Shown piece by piece: positions 48,755 through 58,648 of a DNA stretch of 64,000 nucleotides. The translations under genes and the position numbers were made by a program. The notes beneath the pieces were generated by a model. The model was not told the origin of the DNA and made no database searches. It worked only from the letters and a program-made list of their open reading frames with translations. Source of the DNA: Microbacterium esteraromaticum. Lineage in GTDB: Bacteria; Actinomycetota; Actinomycetes; Actinomycetales; Microbacteriaceae. The stretch spans positions 310,001 through 374,000 of the forward strand of contig NZ_JAFBBS010000001.1 in the NCBI RefSeq assembly GCF_016907315.1, written 5' to 3'. Within the stretch, counting starts at the first letter, position 1; the number at the start of each line of letters is the position of its first letter.

Positions 48755-48766
48755 TGCTGTGTCAGG

Positions 48767-49813
48767 TCAGTGAGAGGCGGTGAAGGCGTCTCGGGTGGCG
48801 ACGACCGTCACCATGCGCTCGAGGGCGAAGATCGGGTCGCGTGCGGCGCCCTTGACCTCGGCATCGGCGCGGGCCGTCGCCTGGATCGCCATGCCGAGCG
48901 AGCGCTCGTTCCACCCTGCGAGATCTTTGCGGGCGCGATCCACCTGCCAGTCCTTCATACCCAGCTGCTGCGCGAGCTGACGGCTGGGCTCGCGCCGGCC
49001 GGCGACGCGCGCCATGGTGCGCAGCTTCATGGCGAAGGCGGCGACCATGGGCACGGGGTCGGCTCCGGATGCCAGAGCGTGACGCAGTGCGACGAGAGCC
49101 TCGCCGTAACGACCGGCGATGGCGGTGTCTGCGACGACGAACGCCGATACCTCGACCCGGCCGCCGTAGTACTTGCTGATGACGTCATCCGTGATGTCGC
49201 CCTCGACGTCGCCGATCAGCTGCTGACACGCAGCAGCGAGCTCGGTGAGGTCATCGGCGAAGGCCGAGACGAGCGCACGCAGGGCGGTCGGCTGGATGCG
49301 CTTCTTCACGGACTTGAACTCGCCCGCGGCGAAGTCGACGCGGTCGGAGTCTCGTTTGACGGCGGCGCAGGGGATCTCGATGCCGCCGCCGGTGCCGGCG
49401 CGCACCGCGTCGAGCAGCTTCTTGCCGCGCACGGTCGCTCCGGTGTGGCGGAGGATCACCGTCGCACCCTCCTGCGGTGCCTCGAGGTAGCGAACAGCCT
49501 CCTGGAGGAAAGCGTCAGTGCACTTCTCGACCCCTGCCACGCGAACGAGACGGGGCTCGCCGAACAGTGAGGGCGAGGTGAGCCCGAGCAGGCTGCCGGC
49601 GGAATAGTCATCAGCTCGGATGTCGCTCACTTCGAGCGCGGGATCTTCCGCACGCAGGTAGTCGCGCACACCGGCGATCGCACGCTCGGCCAGCACCTCT
49701 TCAGGACCCGACACGAGCACGATCGGAGCGGGTCGCGGCTCACGCCACGACACCTGCGGGATCTTGGCGCCCTTCGCGGCCGTGCTGCGTGCCGAAGAAC
49801 GAGGAGCTGCCAT
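48767..49813 (-). CDS. holA: DNA polymerase III subunit delta
   Basis: Clamp-loader subunit that opens the beta clamp. The 348-residue product shows the delta-family layout: IVLVSGPEEVLAERAIAGVRDYLR, PSLFGEPRLVRVAGVEKC, and the C-terminal helical collar RQLAQQLGMKDWQVDRARKDLAGW. ATG 49813 is 6 nt after TAGGCT (49825-49820), so it is leaderless and can be expressed apart from comEA-comEC, which it follows on the same strand. Confidence 0.93.
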   Translation of the reverse strand: MAAPRSSARSTAAKGAKIPQVSWREPRPAPIVLVSGPEEVLAERAIAGVRDYLRAEDPALEVSDIRADDYSAGSLLGLTSPSLFGEPRLVRVAGVEKCTDAFLQEAVRYLEAPQEGATVILRHTGATVRGKKLLDAVRAGTGGGIEIPCAAVKRDSDRVDFAAGEFKSVKKRIQPTALRALVSAFADDLTELAAACQQLIGDVEGDITDDVISKYYGGRVEVSAFVVADTAIAGRYGEALVALRHALASGADPVPMVAAFAMKLRTMARVAGRREPSRQLAQQLGMKDWQVDRARKDLAGWNERSLGMAIQATARADAEVKGAARDPIFALERMVTVVATRDAFTASH

Positions 49814-49819
49814 GCTCTC

Positions 49820-49825
49820 AGCCTA
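49820..49825 (-). promoter_or_regulatory. Leaderless -10 box for holA
   Basis: TAGGCT on the minus strand, ending 6 nt before ATG 49813, in the 29-bp gap after comEC. Confidence 0.65.
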
Positions 49826-49842
49826 CCGGCGGGTGCCGACCT

Positions 49843-52101
49843 TCACTCCTGGTGCTCGGTCCACACGGCGAGCCGACCGTCGTGCCCGCCCACCAGCACA
49901 AGCCCTCGCCGGTCGGTGCGCAGCGCCCGAGAGCCCGCAGCCTCGAGCAGCGAGAGAGTCTCCTTGCGCGGATGCCCGTAGTCGTTCCCCTCTCCGACGC
50001 TGATCAGCGCCACCGGCGCCGCGACCTCGGCGTACAGCGCCGGCTCCTGGTCACGACTGCCGTGGTGCGCGACCTTCACGACCGCATAGCGGTCGTTCAC
50101 ACGTCCGCTCGACAGCAGCTGCCGCTGAGGAGCCGCAGAGAGGTCGCCGAGCATCAGCATCCGCGGGACTCCCCCGCCGGCGATGTCGACGACGAGACTC
50201 GCGTCGTTGCCGCTCGGAAACGCCGCTGAGTCCGGCGGCGGCCAGACTATCCGCCATCGGGCCGCACCCAGCGACCCGTGTGTGCCGACAGCCCCCTCCC
50301 GGAGCACCGCGCCTGCCGCCGCCAGCTCGTCCAGGATCCTCTGATCGGCGGGTTCGGCGACCGGTCCGTGCAGCACCGTCGCGACCCTTCCCGCGAGCGA
50401 TGTCGCCGCGCCGACGTGATCGAGGTCGAAGTGGGTGAGCACGAGCAGGTCGATCTGCTCGGTGCCGGTCTGGGCGAGACAGCGACCGAGGGCGTCGGGA
50501 TCAGCACCCGTGTCGACCAAGGCCGTGTGGCCATCCGATCTGATCAGCACCGCATCGCCCTGCCCGATGTCGCAGGCGGCGATCGACCATTCCCCTGGCG
50601 CCGTCATGGATGCGAGAGGCCCGGTGAGCAGCATCCGTGCCGCCGATACGGCCAGGGCGATGACGACCACCGCGGCGGCGGCGAGATGCAGCCGTCGCGA
50701 ACGAGGTCGGACGAGCACGAGCGTGACCGCGGTGCTCAGCAGCGCGACCACGAACGCCGTCACAGGACCAGCCGGCACAGCCGCTGTCGCGCCGGGGAGG
50801 CCTGCGGTCACGGTCGCCGTCGTCTGGATCCAGGCCGCGGGGAGCCACGCGGCCGCGGCGAGCAGATCCGCCAGCGCGGGCAGAGGTGCCGCCAGGCACG
50901 CGAGAAGCCCGATGACCGTCGCGATGGGTGCGGCGGGCGCCGCGAGAAGATTGGCGATCACTCCGACGATCGATTGCGTCTCGGAGAACAGTGCGACGAT
51001 CGGACCGCACACGAGCTGCGCTGCGAGCGGCACCGACAGCGCCAGCGCGAGCGGCCGGGGCATCCACCTGACGAGCCCGCGCAGCAGCGGCCTCGACAGC
51101 ACGAGCAGCGCGGCGGTCGCCGCCGCCGAGAGCGCGAAACCCGGTGCGGCGGCCAGCCACGGGTCGACGATCAGCAGCCCGCAGACCGCCAGCGACAGCA
51201 TCGGCAGTCCCGCGCTCGGACGACCGAGCAGCACCGCGAGCATGGCGAGCGACGCCATGACCGACGCGCGCACGACGCTCGGCTCCGGCGTGACGAGCAC
51301 GACGAATGCCCCCAGTGCGAGCAGCGACAGGGCGACACGCAGAAAGAGTCCGCCGGCGCACAGCGACACGAGCCAGAAGACGGCTGCGACGACGATCGCG
51401 CAGTTCGCGCCGCTGACGGCAGTGAGGTGGCTGAGGCCGGATGCCAGCATCGCCGCGCTCACGTCTGGAGGCACGGCTCTCGTGTCGCCCACGGCGAGAC
51501 CGGGCAGAAGTCCGGCGCCGGGTTCGGGCAGTGCCCCGGCGCGCTCGATGAAGCCCTCACGCACCCCGGCAGCGACGGCGAAGATACCGGTCGCCGGTCG
51601 AGCCACCTCCGCACGGGAACCGAATACGACCAGCACGACACGCTCGCCGGCATCCGTGCGCTTGCCCTGCCCTGTGACGCGAAGGACAGCACCGAGGTCC
51701 GCGCCGTCGATCGGGTCGACTCCGACGCGAACCGGCGCGCTGATCCGCTGATGCTGCGCCGGCGGCCCGATCTCGAGTGTCTGCGCGTCGAACCACAGCC
51801 GGCCGTCACGGCCCGCGGACGCCGAGGAGGTGACCTCCACCAGAGCCTCGATCACGTGTCCGTCCTGTGCGGCAAGGATCTCTCGCGCCGGCTGCGCCGC
51901 TGCGACGGTGGCTGCGAGCCCCGCGGCGCACAGCAGTCCGAGCACGACGAGGCCCGCACCGCGCCGCCGCAGAGCCACTACGAGCACGGCGCCGGCGATG
52001 CCTGCGCCGCTCGCGGGGACGGCGAGGCCAGGCACATGGACCAGAAGCAAAGCGATGCTCCACAGCGCCACCGCCAGCAGGGCGGTGCGCAGGTCTCTCA
52101 C
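49843..52101 (-). CDS. comEC: ComEC/Rec2 family DNA-uptake channel
   Basis: A 752-residue membrane protein with an N-terminal OB-like soluble segment, a central Competence domain with ten or more hydrophobic segments (VSGANCAIVVAAVFW, RASVMASLAMLAVLLGRPS), and a C-terminal metallo-beta-lactamase domain (VLTHFDLDHVGAA, with HxDxDH; VKVAHHGSRDQ). The ComEC channel brings single-stranded DNA across the membrane in natural transformation. The GTG overlaps comEA's stop (GTGA). Confidence 0.93.
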   Translation of the reverse strand: MRDLRTALLAVALWSIALLLVHVPGLAVPASGAGIAGAVLVVALRRRGAGLVVLGLLCAAGLAATVAAAQPAREILAAQDGHVIEALVEVTSSASAGRDGRLWFDAQTLEIGPPAQHQRISAPVRVGVDPIDGADLGAVLRVTGQGKRTDAGERVVLVVFGSRAEVARPATGIFAVAAGVREGFIERAGALPEPGAGLLPGLAVGDTRAVPPDVSAAMLASGLSHLTAVSGANCAIVVAAVFWLVSLCAGGLFLRVALSLLALGAFVVLVTPEPSVVRASVMASLAMLAVLLGRPSAGLPMLSLAVCGLLIVDPWLAAAPGFALSAAATAALLVLSRPLLRGLVRWMPRPLALALSVPLAAQLVCGPIVALFSETQSIVGVIANLLAAPAAPIATVIGLLACLAAPLPALADLLAAAAWLPAAWIQTTATVTAGLPGATAAVPAGPVTAFVVALLSTAVTLVLVRPRSRRLHLAAAAVVVIALAVSAARMLLTGPLASMTAPGEWSIAACDIGQGDAVLIRSDGHTALVDTGADPDALGRCLAQTGTEQIDLLVLTHFDLDHVGAATSLAGRVATVLHGPVAEPADQRILDELAAAGAVLREGAVGTHGSLGAARWRIVWPPPDSAAFPSGNDASLVVDIAGGGVPRMLMLGDLSAAPQRQLLSSGRVNDRYAVVKVAHHGSRDQEPALYAEVAAPVALISVGEGNDYGHPRKETLSLLEAAGSRALRTDRRGLVLVGGHDGRLAVWTEHQE

Positions 52102-52745
52102 ACCCTCACCTTCTCGCGCACACCGGCGAGCAGCTTCTCGCCGATACCGGGCACGGCCAGCAGATCGTCGACGGAGCGGAACCCGCCGTTCTCATCACGC
52201 CAGTCGATGATCCGCTGAGCGAGGGCGGGACCGATTCTCGGCAGGGTCTCCAGTGCCGCGGTGTCAGCGGTGTTCAGGTTCACAACGCCATCGCTGTCGG
52301 GACCGGCACCTGCCGCTCCGGCAGCTCCTTGCGCCGGCTCAGCGCCGATCTTCGGTACGACGACCTGCTCGCCGTCGCTCAGCGGCCGAGCCAGATTCAC
52401 CGCCTGGAGGTCGGCGCTCTCGAGCGTGCCGCCGGCCGCGGCCAATGCGTCCACGAGCCGGGCCTCGGGATCGACGACGTACAGCCCCGGCGCGGTGACC
52501 TCGCCGAGCACGTGTACGTACAGCCCATCGGCGGGCGCGACCCCGGATGCCTCGCCTTCTGGGAATGACGTCGACGAGCCGTCATCGAACGCGATGCTCT
52601 CGACCGGTGCACCCTGCCCGCGCAGGATGCCCCACCCGACCGCGACCGAGAGCACCACCAGCCCCAGCGTCACGGCGGCGCCCACGCCCAGTCTGAGGCG
52701 CGAGCGCGCGCCGAGACGCGACTCTGCGGGTTCGTCAGCTGGCAC
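52098..52745 (-). CDS. comEA: ComEA-type helix-hairpin-helix DNA-binding protein
   Basis: A 215-residue protein: one membrane segment (VGAAVTLGLVVLSVAVGWGI), a SLBB-like domain (YVHVLGEVTAPGLYVVDPEARLVDALAAAGG), and a C-terminal helix-hairpin-helix pair (VNLNTADTAALETLPRIGPALAQRIIDWRDENGGFRSVDDLLAVPGIGEKLL). It is the expected DNA receptor for ComEC. GTG 52745 is 6 nt after TAGCGT, so it is leaderless. Confidence 0.93.
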   Translation of the reverse strand: MPADEPAESRLGARSRLRLGVGAAVTLGLVVLSVAVGWGILRGQGAPVESIAFDDGSSTSFPEGEASGVAPADGLYVHVLGEVTAPGLYVVDPEARLVDALAAAGGTLESADLQAVNLARPLSDGEQVVVPKIGAEPAQGAAGAAGAGPDSDGVVNLNTADTAALETLPRIGPALAQRIIDWRDENGGFRSVDDLLAVPGIGEKLLAGVREKVRV

Positions 52746-52751
52746 CCTGCA

Positions 52752-52757
52752 ACGCTA
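52752..52757 (-). promoter_or_regulatory. Leaderless -10 box for comEA-comEC
   Basis: TAGCGT on the minus strand, ending 6 nt before GTG 52745. Confidence 0.6.
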
Positions 52758-52924
52758 GGCCGCACTTCGCATCGCGCCGGGCGCGGATCCCACTGCGTGT
52801 GGACAACTCACCAGCGCCGATGGCTGTGCAGAACCGGGGCATCTAGCGCGCGCCGTTCCATAGGGGGCGATCATCCGCCGCATGGCCGGAGAACCGACCA
52901 CGCGGCGGGCGTCCGCTGAGCCCG

Positions 52925-55417
52925 TCAGCCCTTGACGGCGAAGTTGACGATCTTCGGCGCGCGGACGATCACGCGCACGATCTCCTTGCCCTCGAGAGCG
53001 CGCTGCACCTTCTCGTCGGCGCGTGCCGCGGCCTCGAGGTCTGCGTCGGAGATGTCGGCTGCGACGTCGAGGGTCGCGCGGACCTTGCCGTTGACCTGAA
53101 CCGCGACGGTCGCCGTGGCCTGCACCAGCAGGGCAGGGTCAGCATCCGGCCACTGCACGGCGCTCACCGACGGCTCGTGGCCGAGTCGTGCCCACATCTC
53201 CTCCCCGGTGTGCGGGGAGATGAGCTCGATGATCATCGCCACCGTCTCGGCGGCCTCGCGCACCGCAGAGTCGGCGGCGCCTGCACCGGTGTCGATCGTC
53301 TTGCGGATGCCGTTCACGAGCTCCATCAGACGGGCGACGAGCACGTTGAACTTGGTCTGCTCGACCAGTGACGGCGCATCGGCCAGCAGACGGTGGGTGA
53401 TGCGACGCAGGGTCACGTCACCGGCATCGGGAGTCGTGCCTGGCTCGCTCGCGACCTCGTCCGCGACGCGCAGCGCACGCGAGAGGAACTTCTGTGCGCC
53501 CGACAGCGAGACGCCGTTCCACTCCTTGTCGTCCTCAACCGGGCCGGCGAACGCCAGCCCCAGGCGCAGCGCGTCGGCGCCGTACTGCCCGAGAAGGTCG
53601 GACAGCTCGACGAGATTGCCCTTGCTCTTCGACATCTTCGCGCCGTCCATGATGACCATGCCCTGGTTCACCAGGTTCGAGAACGGCTCCTCGAAGTCGA
53701 TCAGACCGAGGTCGAACAGCACCTTGGTGATGAAGCGGGCGTACAGCAGGTGCAGGATCGCGTGCTCGACACCGCCGAAGTAGCCGTCGATCGGAGCCCA
53801 CCGCTTCGCCTGCTCGGGGTCGAAGGCGAACTCGTCGCTGTTCGGCGACAGGAACCGCAGGAAGTACCACGAGCTGTCGACGAAGGTGTCCATCGTGTCG
53901 GCGTCACGCAGAGCGGGCTCGCCAGAAGCCGGATCGATCGTGCGCACCCACGACTCGGCCGCGCCCAGGGGCGACGAGCCCTTGGGGCGCAGGTCGAGAC
54001 CGTCGACGCTCGGCAGCTTCACGGGCAGGCGGTCCTCGCGCACCGGCACGACGCTGCCGTCGTCCAGGTGGAGCATCGGGATCGGGGTGCCCCAGAAGCG
54101 CTGACGCGAGATCAGCCAGTCGCGCAGGCGGTAGTTCTTCGCGGCGCGGCCGGTGCCCGCCTCGCTCAGCTTCTCGACCGTGCGGGCGATGGCCTCGTTC
54201 TTCTCGAGGCCGTCGAGCTCACCCGAACCCGTCATGCGGCCGTTGCCGATCAGAGCGACGCCGGTGATCGCAGGGTCGAGCTCAGCCAGGTCCTCACCCT
54301 CGTTCGCCCCGCCAGCGACGGTCGTGTCGAGCACGACCCGGATCGGCAGATCGAAGGCGCGGGCGAAGTCGAGGTCGCGCTGGTCGTGCGCCGGCACGGC
54401 CATCACGGCACCGTGACCGTAGTCGGCCAGGACGTAGTCGGCGGCCCAGATCGGCATCCGCCCGCCGTTCACCGGGTTGATCGCAAAGCGCTCGAGGAAC
54501 ACGCCCGTCTTCGGACGGTCGGTCGACTGCCGCTCGATCTCGCTCTGCTTCTGCACCGTCTCGAGGTAGCCCTGGAAGCGCTCGCGCACCTCGGACGACG
54601 CTCCGGATGCCAGCTCCGCCGCCAGGTCGGAGTCAGGGGCGATCACGAAGAACGTCGCGCCGTGCAGGGTGTCGGGGCGCGTCGTGAAGACTGTGACGGG
54701 CTCGTCGCGACCCTCGATCAGGAAGTCGACGTCGGCTCCCGTCGATCGGCCGATCCAGTTCCGCTGCATCTGCAGCACCTTGTGCGGCCAGTGGCCTTCG
54801 AGGGTGTCGAGGTCATCGAGCAGACGGTCGGCGTATTCGGTGATCTTGAAGTACCACTGCGTCAGCTTCTTCTTGACGACCTCGGCGCCGCACCGCTCGC
54901 ATCGGCCGTCGACGACCTGCTCGTTGGCCAGCACCGTCTGGTCGTTCGGGCACCAGTTCACGGCGCTCTTCTTGCGGTACGCGAGACCGCGTTCGTACAG
55001 CTTCAGGAACAGCCACTGGTTCCAGCGGTAGTACTCGGGGTCGGAGGTGTGCAGCACGCGCGACCAGTCGTACGACATGCCGTAGCCGCGGAAGCCGGCC
55101 TTGTGCTGGTCGATGTTCTTGTAGGTCCACTCACGCGGGTCAGCGCCGCGCTTGATGGCCGCGTTCTCAGCGGGCAGGCCGAACGAGTCCCAGCCGATCG
55201 GGTTGAGCACGTTGTGGCCGCGGTGACGCCAGTACCGCGCGACGATGTCGGGGTACAGGTAGTTGATGGCGTGCCCCATGTGCAGATCGCCCGACGGGTA
55301 CGGGAACATGCCGAGGATGTACTTGCGCGGCCTCTCGTCGTCGTCGCCGCCGGCCACGAACGTCTCATTGTCGGCCCAGTACTCCTGCCACTTGAGCTGG
55401 ATGTCATGTGCGGACAT
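52925..55417 (-). CDS. leuS: Leucyl-tRNA synthetase
   Basis: Class I synthetase of 830 residues. The HIGH motif is in the form HMGH ([17 protein letters not shown]); a zinc-ribbon CPNDQ...CERCG, the CP1 editing domain ([12 protein letters not shown]) and KMSKS ([12 protein letters not shown]) follow, with an anticodon-binding C-terminus. ATG 55417 is chosen as the start of similarity. A -10-like TACCCT (55512-55507) predicts a leader of about 83 nt, but I find no leucine leader peptide or T-box in it. The 179 bp between its 3' end and comEA hold no gene. Confidence 0.96.
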   Translation of the reverse strand: MSAHDIQLKWQEYWADNETFVAGGDDDERPRKYILGMFPYPSGDLHMGHAINYLYPDIVARYWRHRGHNVLNPIGWDSFGLPAENAAIKRGADPREWTYKNIDQHKAGFRGYGMSYDWSRVLHTSDPEYYRWNQWLFLKLYERGLAYRKKSAVNWCPNDQTVLANEQVVDGRCERCGAEVVKKKLTQWYFKITEYADRLLDDLDTLEGHWPHKVLQMQRNWIGRSTGADVDFLIEGRDEPVTVFTTRPDTLHGATFFVIAPDSDLAAELASGASSEVRERFQGYLETVQKQSEIERQSTDRPKTGVFLERFAINPVNGGRMPIWAADYVLADYGHGAVMAVPAHDQRDLDFARAFDLPIRVVLDTTVAGGANEGEDLAELDPAITGVALIGNGRMTGSGELDGLEKNEAIARTVEKLSEAGTGRAAKNYRLRDWLISRQRFWGTPIPMLHLDDGSVVPVREDRLPVKLPSVDGLDLRPKGSSPLGAAESWVRTIDPASGEPALRDADTMDTFVDSSWYFLRFLSPNSDEFAFDPEQAKRWAPIDGYFGGVEHAILHLLYARFITKVLFDLGLIDFEEPFSNLVNQGMVIMDGAKMSKSKGNLVELSDLLGQYGADALRLGLAFAGPVEDDKEWNGVSLSGAQKFLSRALRVADEVASEPGTTPDAGDVTLRRITHRLLADAPSLVEQTKFNVLVARLMELVNGIRKTIDTGAGAADSAVREAAETVAMIIELISPHTGEEMWARLGHEPSVSAVQWPDADPALLVQATATVAVQVNGKVRATLDVAADISDADLEAAARADEKVQRALEGKEIVRVIVRAPKIVNFAVKG

Positions 55418-55529
55418 GACTTCAGTGGACTCGGCGTGCGACGCGTGCTCGGTCAAGGAAACGGCCAATCTGACGATGCGGGACAGCCCGGAAATCGGGT
55501 CCTTCCAGGGTATCGCGAGCCAGACGCGC

Positions 55530-56867
55530 CTAGGTAACCGGCAGCAGGTCCCGCCACGGCTGCGGCAGCTGCGCACCGAGGGCGGCGAGCGGCGCTCGCG
55601 CCTTCGTCGCGACCTCGGCAGCCTCGGCTTCCGGCTGCGACAGCCAGGTGATCCCGCCGCCGGCGCCCACGGATGCCGAGTCCGCGTCGACCACGATCGT
55701 GCGGATGACCATCGCCAGGTCGACGCGTCCGTCGAGGCCGACGTGTCCGAAGCATCCGGAGTAGATGCCGCGAGGCGCCCGCTCGAGGCGGTGCAGGATC
55801 GTCATCGCCGACAGCTTGGGCGCACCGGTCATGCTGCCCGCGGGGAAGGCGGCGTCGCACAGGTCGCCGAAGGTGACGCCCTCGCGCAGCCGAACGCTGA
55901 CCGTGCTGACAAGCTGATGGACCGCGGGATACGTCTCGACCTGCCAGAGCCTCTCGACGTCGACCGTGCCCGGGACGCCGACGTGCGACAGGTCGTTGCG
56001 CATGAGGTCGACGATCATGACGTTCTCCGCGCGCTCCTTGACATCGGCGCGCAGCTCATCGGCGAGCCGGGCGTCGTCCTCCGCCGTCGCACCGCGCGGC
56101 CGGGTCCCCTTGATGGGGCTCGTCGACGCCCGCCCGTCGCCTGTCGCGAGGAACTGCTCGGGGCTCGCGCTGAGCACGTGCTGCTCCCCCACCCGCAGGT
56201 AGCCGCCGTGATGAGCGGGCGTCGCCGCACGCAGTCGCCGGTAGACGGCGAAGGGATCACCGGGCCGCGCTGTCGTGAATCGCGTCGTGAGGCACAGCTG
56301 ATACGCGTCGCCGCGCCGGATCGCCGCCCTGCACTCCTCGACGAGTGCGGTGTACTCGGTCACCCCGTGCCTCGGGGTCGCGATCTGCGAGCCTGCGGGG
56401 TCTGCGGCGGGTTCGAGAGCAGAGGCGCTCATCGCCTCGCTCACGGTGCGCGCCCATGCGTCGATCTCGTCCGCAGGCGCGAGCGCATGCACCTCGCCCG
56501 TGGCATGGTCCACCGCAACCGCGCGGGCGACGGCGATCCAGGTCGGCGGCGCTGCGGTGCCGGCGACGGGCGCGCCGTTCGCCGCAGCGCCGTGCTCGTA
56601 CGGCAGCCAGCCGACCCAGCCGCCGAGGAACGGGATGGGCGACGTCTCCGCCGGTCTGCTCAGGTCGACGGCGCGCACCGCCCCGAGATCGAGCTCGGCG
56701 AGGCCCGTTCCGATGAGACTCCAGCCGACCTGCGGGTCGATGCCGGCATCCAGCCAGAAGACATCCCCCTCGCGGCCGAACAAGCGGGCGAACATCGTCT
56801 CGACGTCCGGATGCCGATCGTCGACGGCACGCGCGACGCGTGCGCTCAGCGGGAGTGGTGCGGGCAC
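55530..56867 (-). CDS. pabB: Aminodeoxychorismate synthase component I
   Basis: Chorismate-binding enzyme making 4-amino-4-deoxychorismate for folate. The lysine of [10 protein letters not shown] is diagnostic for PabB; anthranilate synthase TrpE has Ala there. Other motifs are [23 protein letters not shown] and [12 protein letters not shown]. No glutaminase (pabA) or lyase (pabC) gene lies nearby. GTG 56867 (445 aa) is preferred because TACGCT ends 6 nt upstream; the ATG at 56906 (458 aa) lies upstream of that box and would place the start inside the promoter of dedA. Confidence 0.88.
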   Translation of the reverse strand: MPAPLPLSARVARAVDDRHPDVETMFARLFGREGDVFWLDAGIDPQVGWSLIGTGLAELDLGAVRAVDLSRPAETSPIPFLGGWVGWLPYEHGAAANGAPVAGTAAPPTWIAVARAVAVDHATGEVHALAPADEIDAWARTVSEAMSASALEPAADPAGSQIATPRHGVTEYTALVEECRAAIRRGDAYQLCLTTRFTTARPGDPFAVYRRLRAATPAHHGGYLRVGEQHVLSASPEQFLATGDGRASTSPIKGTRPRGATAEDDARLADELRADVKERAENVMIVDLMRNDLSHVGVPGTVDVERLWQVETYPAVHQLVSTVSVRLREGVTFGDLCDAAFPAGSMTGAPKLSAMTILHRLERAPRGIYSGCFGHVGLDGRVDLAMVIRTIVVDADSASVGAGGGITWLSQPEAEAAEVATKARAPLAALGAQLPQPWRDLLPVT

Positions 56868-56873
56868 CTTCAC

Positions 56874-56903
56874 AGCGTATGGCTCCGCGGCAGGCTTTAC
56901 GCT
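56874..56903. promoter_or_regulatory. Symmetric divergent leaderless promoter (pabB / dedA)
   Basis: Identical -10 hexamers TACGCT face outward on the two strands (minus 56879-56874; plus 56898-56903), 18 bp apart. Each ends 6 nt before a GTG (56867 minus; 56910 plus). Confidence 0.7.
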
Positions 56904-56909
56904 CATGGG

Positions 56910-57587
56910 GTGAACGACTTCGTGCTCTGGGTCATCGAGGCCGTGCAGGCCGTCGACCCGGTGCTGCGCACGGTGCTGGCGGGTGTGGCGATCATGCTCG
57001 AGACGAGCATCCTGATCGGCCTCGTCGTCCCCGGCGACACGGTCGTCCTCGTGGCGGCGATCGGCGTCGACGGCTGGGCAGAGGGCATCGCACTCGGCGT
57101 CACGGTGGTCATCGGCGCGCTGATCGGCGAGTCCATCGGCTTCTGGCTGGGCACCTGGGCAGGTCCGCACATCCGCGCCTCCTGGCTCGGGCGCCGGATC
57201 GGCGAGGAGCACTGGCAGCGCTCCGAGCGCTATCTTCGTCGCCGCGGCGGCGTCGCCATCTTCCTCTCCCGGTTCCTGCCGGTGCTGCACTCGCTCGTGC
57301 CGCTCACCGTGGGGATGAGCGGGTACGCGTACCGCCGGTTCATCGCCTGGACGCTGCCTGCGTGCGTGCTGTGGTCCGGTCTCTATGTCGGCCTCGCCGC
57401 CACCGCTGCCGGCAGCTACCACGAGCTCTCGGACCGAGTGCACTACGCCGGCTACCTGTTCGTCGGGGTCATCGTGGTGCTGCTGGTGGTGCTGCTCGTC
57501 GGCAAGAAGCTGCTCGCACGGCGCGAGGAGCGGCACATGCGCCATCCCGGCGAGGTGAACGAAGGCGAGCGGCACTCCGAAGGGTGA
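56910..57587 (+). CDS. DedA family membrane protein
   Basis: A 225-residue DedA/SNARE-associated-type membrane protein: a reentrant segment with GLVVPGDTVVLVAA, GALIGESIGFWLGTWAG, the conserved basic motif RGGVAIFLSRFLPVLHSLVPLTVGMSGYAYRRF, and a C-terminal basic tail. Family members move phospholipids or polyprenyl-phosphate carriers between membrane leaflets. Leaderless GTG start. It is followed 32 bp later by an APP1-type phosphatidate phosphatase gene, which suggests a lipid role. Confidence 0.9.
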   Translation: MNDFVLWVIEAVQAVDPVLRTVLAGVAIMLETSILIGLVVPGDTVVLVAAIGVDGWAEGIALGVTVVIGALIGESIGFWLGTWAGPHIRASWLGRRIGEEHWQRSERYLRRRGGVAIFLSRFLPVLHSLVPLTVGMSGYAYRRFIAWTLPACVLWSGLYVGLAATAAGSYHELSDRVHYAGYLFVGVIVVLLVVLLVGKKLLARREERHMRHPGEVNEGERHSEG

Positions 57588-57619
57588 CCCTGCAGCGCAA
57601 CCGTGAAAGACTGGTGACG

Positions 57620-58648
57620 ATGTCTCCTGCCTCACCGGCCAAGATCCACTGGTTCGCCCGACTCGAACACCGCGTCCACGTCTGGCGCGAGCGACGCGCT
57701 CGCCGACGGGGGCGTTCGGCGACCGCGGTGCCTTTCCCCGGCTACGGCAGCACCGCCGGCTGGGTCCGCGTCGTGGGTCGCGCGCTGATCGTGCCGGCGC
57801 CGCTGAAGAAGACCCGCGGCGAGGGCAGTGTCCGGGGCTGGCGCTCGTTCGTCAGTATCCCGGTCAGCTTCGCCTCCGTCGTCATCGAGATCGGCGGGCG
57901 GACGCACACGGTCGTCGCCGACCGCGGCGGCGTGATCGACACGGTGATCGACGCGGACCTCCCAGCGGGCTGGCAGACCTTCACGATGTCTGTCGAGGGA
58001 CAGAAGCCGCTCGAGGCCACCGCCTTCATCGTCGACGAGAACGTCGAGTTCGGCGTGGTGTCCGACGTGGACGACACCGTGATGGTCACGGCGCTGCCGA
58101 GGCCGTTCATCGCCGCATGGAACTCGTTCGTGGTCGACGAGCACGCCCGCACGCCGGTGCCCGGCATGGCGGTGCTGCTCGAGCAGCTGCGGCGCGACAA
58201 CCCCGGCTCGCCGATGATCTACCTCTCGACCGGAGCGTGGAATGTCGCGCCGACCCTGCGGCGCTTCCTCAGCCGTCACCTCTTCCCGGCCGGCGCCATG
58301 CTGCTCACCGACTGGGGCCCCACGCACGACCGCTGGTTCCGCAGTGGCCAGGCGCACAAGACGAGCAACCTCCGCCGCCTGGCGCAGGAGTTCCCGAACG
58401 TCAGGTGGCTGCTGATCGGAGACGACGGACAGCACGACGAGGCGATCTACTCGCAGTTCCAGGAGGAGCATCCCTCATCGGTCGCCGCGGTGGCGATCCG
58501 CCGCCTGCTGCCGGCCGAGGCGGTGCTGGCCGGCGGTCGTGCGTCAGGTGAGCACGCCGACGGGGACGTTCCGTGGGTGAGCGCCGAGGACGGCGCCGGC
58601 CTGCGCGAGCGGCTCACCGAGGTCGGCATCCTCAACGACCCGTCATGA
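57620..58648 (+). CDS. APP1-type phosphatidate phosphatase domain protein
   Basis: A 342-residue protein with the catalytic APP1 (DUF2183) domain: GVVSDVDDTVMVTALPRPF (DxDxT), PMIYLSTGAWNVAPTLRRFL, MLLTDWGPT and WLLIGDDGQHDEAIY. The yeast namesake dephosphorylates phosphatidate. The N-terminal half has a positively charged segment (RRARRRGRS) and a beta-rich region, without a clear signal peptide. The stop overlaps the next gene's ATG by 4 bp. Confidence 0.88.
   Translation: MSPASPAKIHWFARLEHRVHVWRERRARRRGRSATAVPFPGYGSTAGWVRVVGRALIVPAPLKKTRGEGSVRGWRSFVSIPVSFASVVIEIGGRTHTVVADRGGVIDTVIDADLPAGWQTFTMSVEGQKPLEATAFIVDENVEFGVVSDVDDTVMVTALPRPFIAAWNSFVVDEHARTPVPGMAVLLEQLRRDNPGSPMIYLSTGAWNVAPTLRRFLSRHLFPAGAMLLTDWGPTHDRWFRSGQAHKTSNLRRLAQEFPNVRWLLIGDDGQHDEAIYSQFQEEHPSSVAAVAIRRLLPAEAVLAGGRASGEHADGDVPWVSAEDGAGLRERLTEVGILNDPS

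Noticed and set aside
55418-55512. T-box or leucine leader peptide upstream of leuS
   Set aside because: The predicted leader of about 83 nt has no Leu-rich frame, no specifier-loop structure and no T-box sequence that I can find.
55530-56867. Anthranilate synthase component I (TrpE)
   Set aside because: The PIKGTRPRG motif has Lys, typical of PabB, where TrpE has Ala; there are no trp genes nearby.
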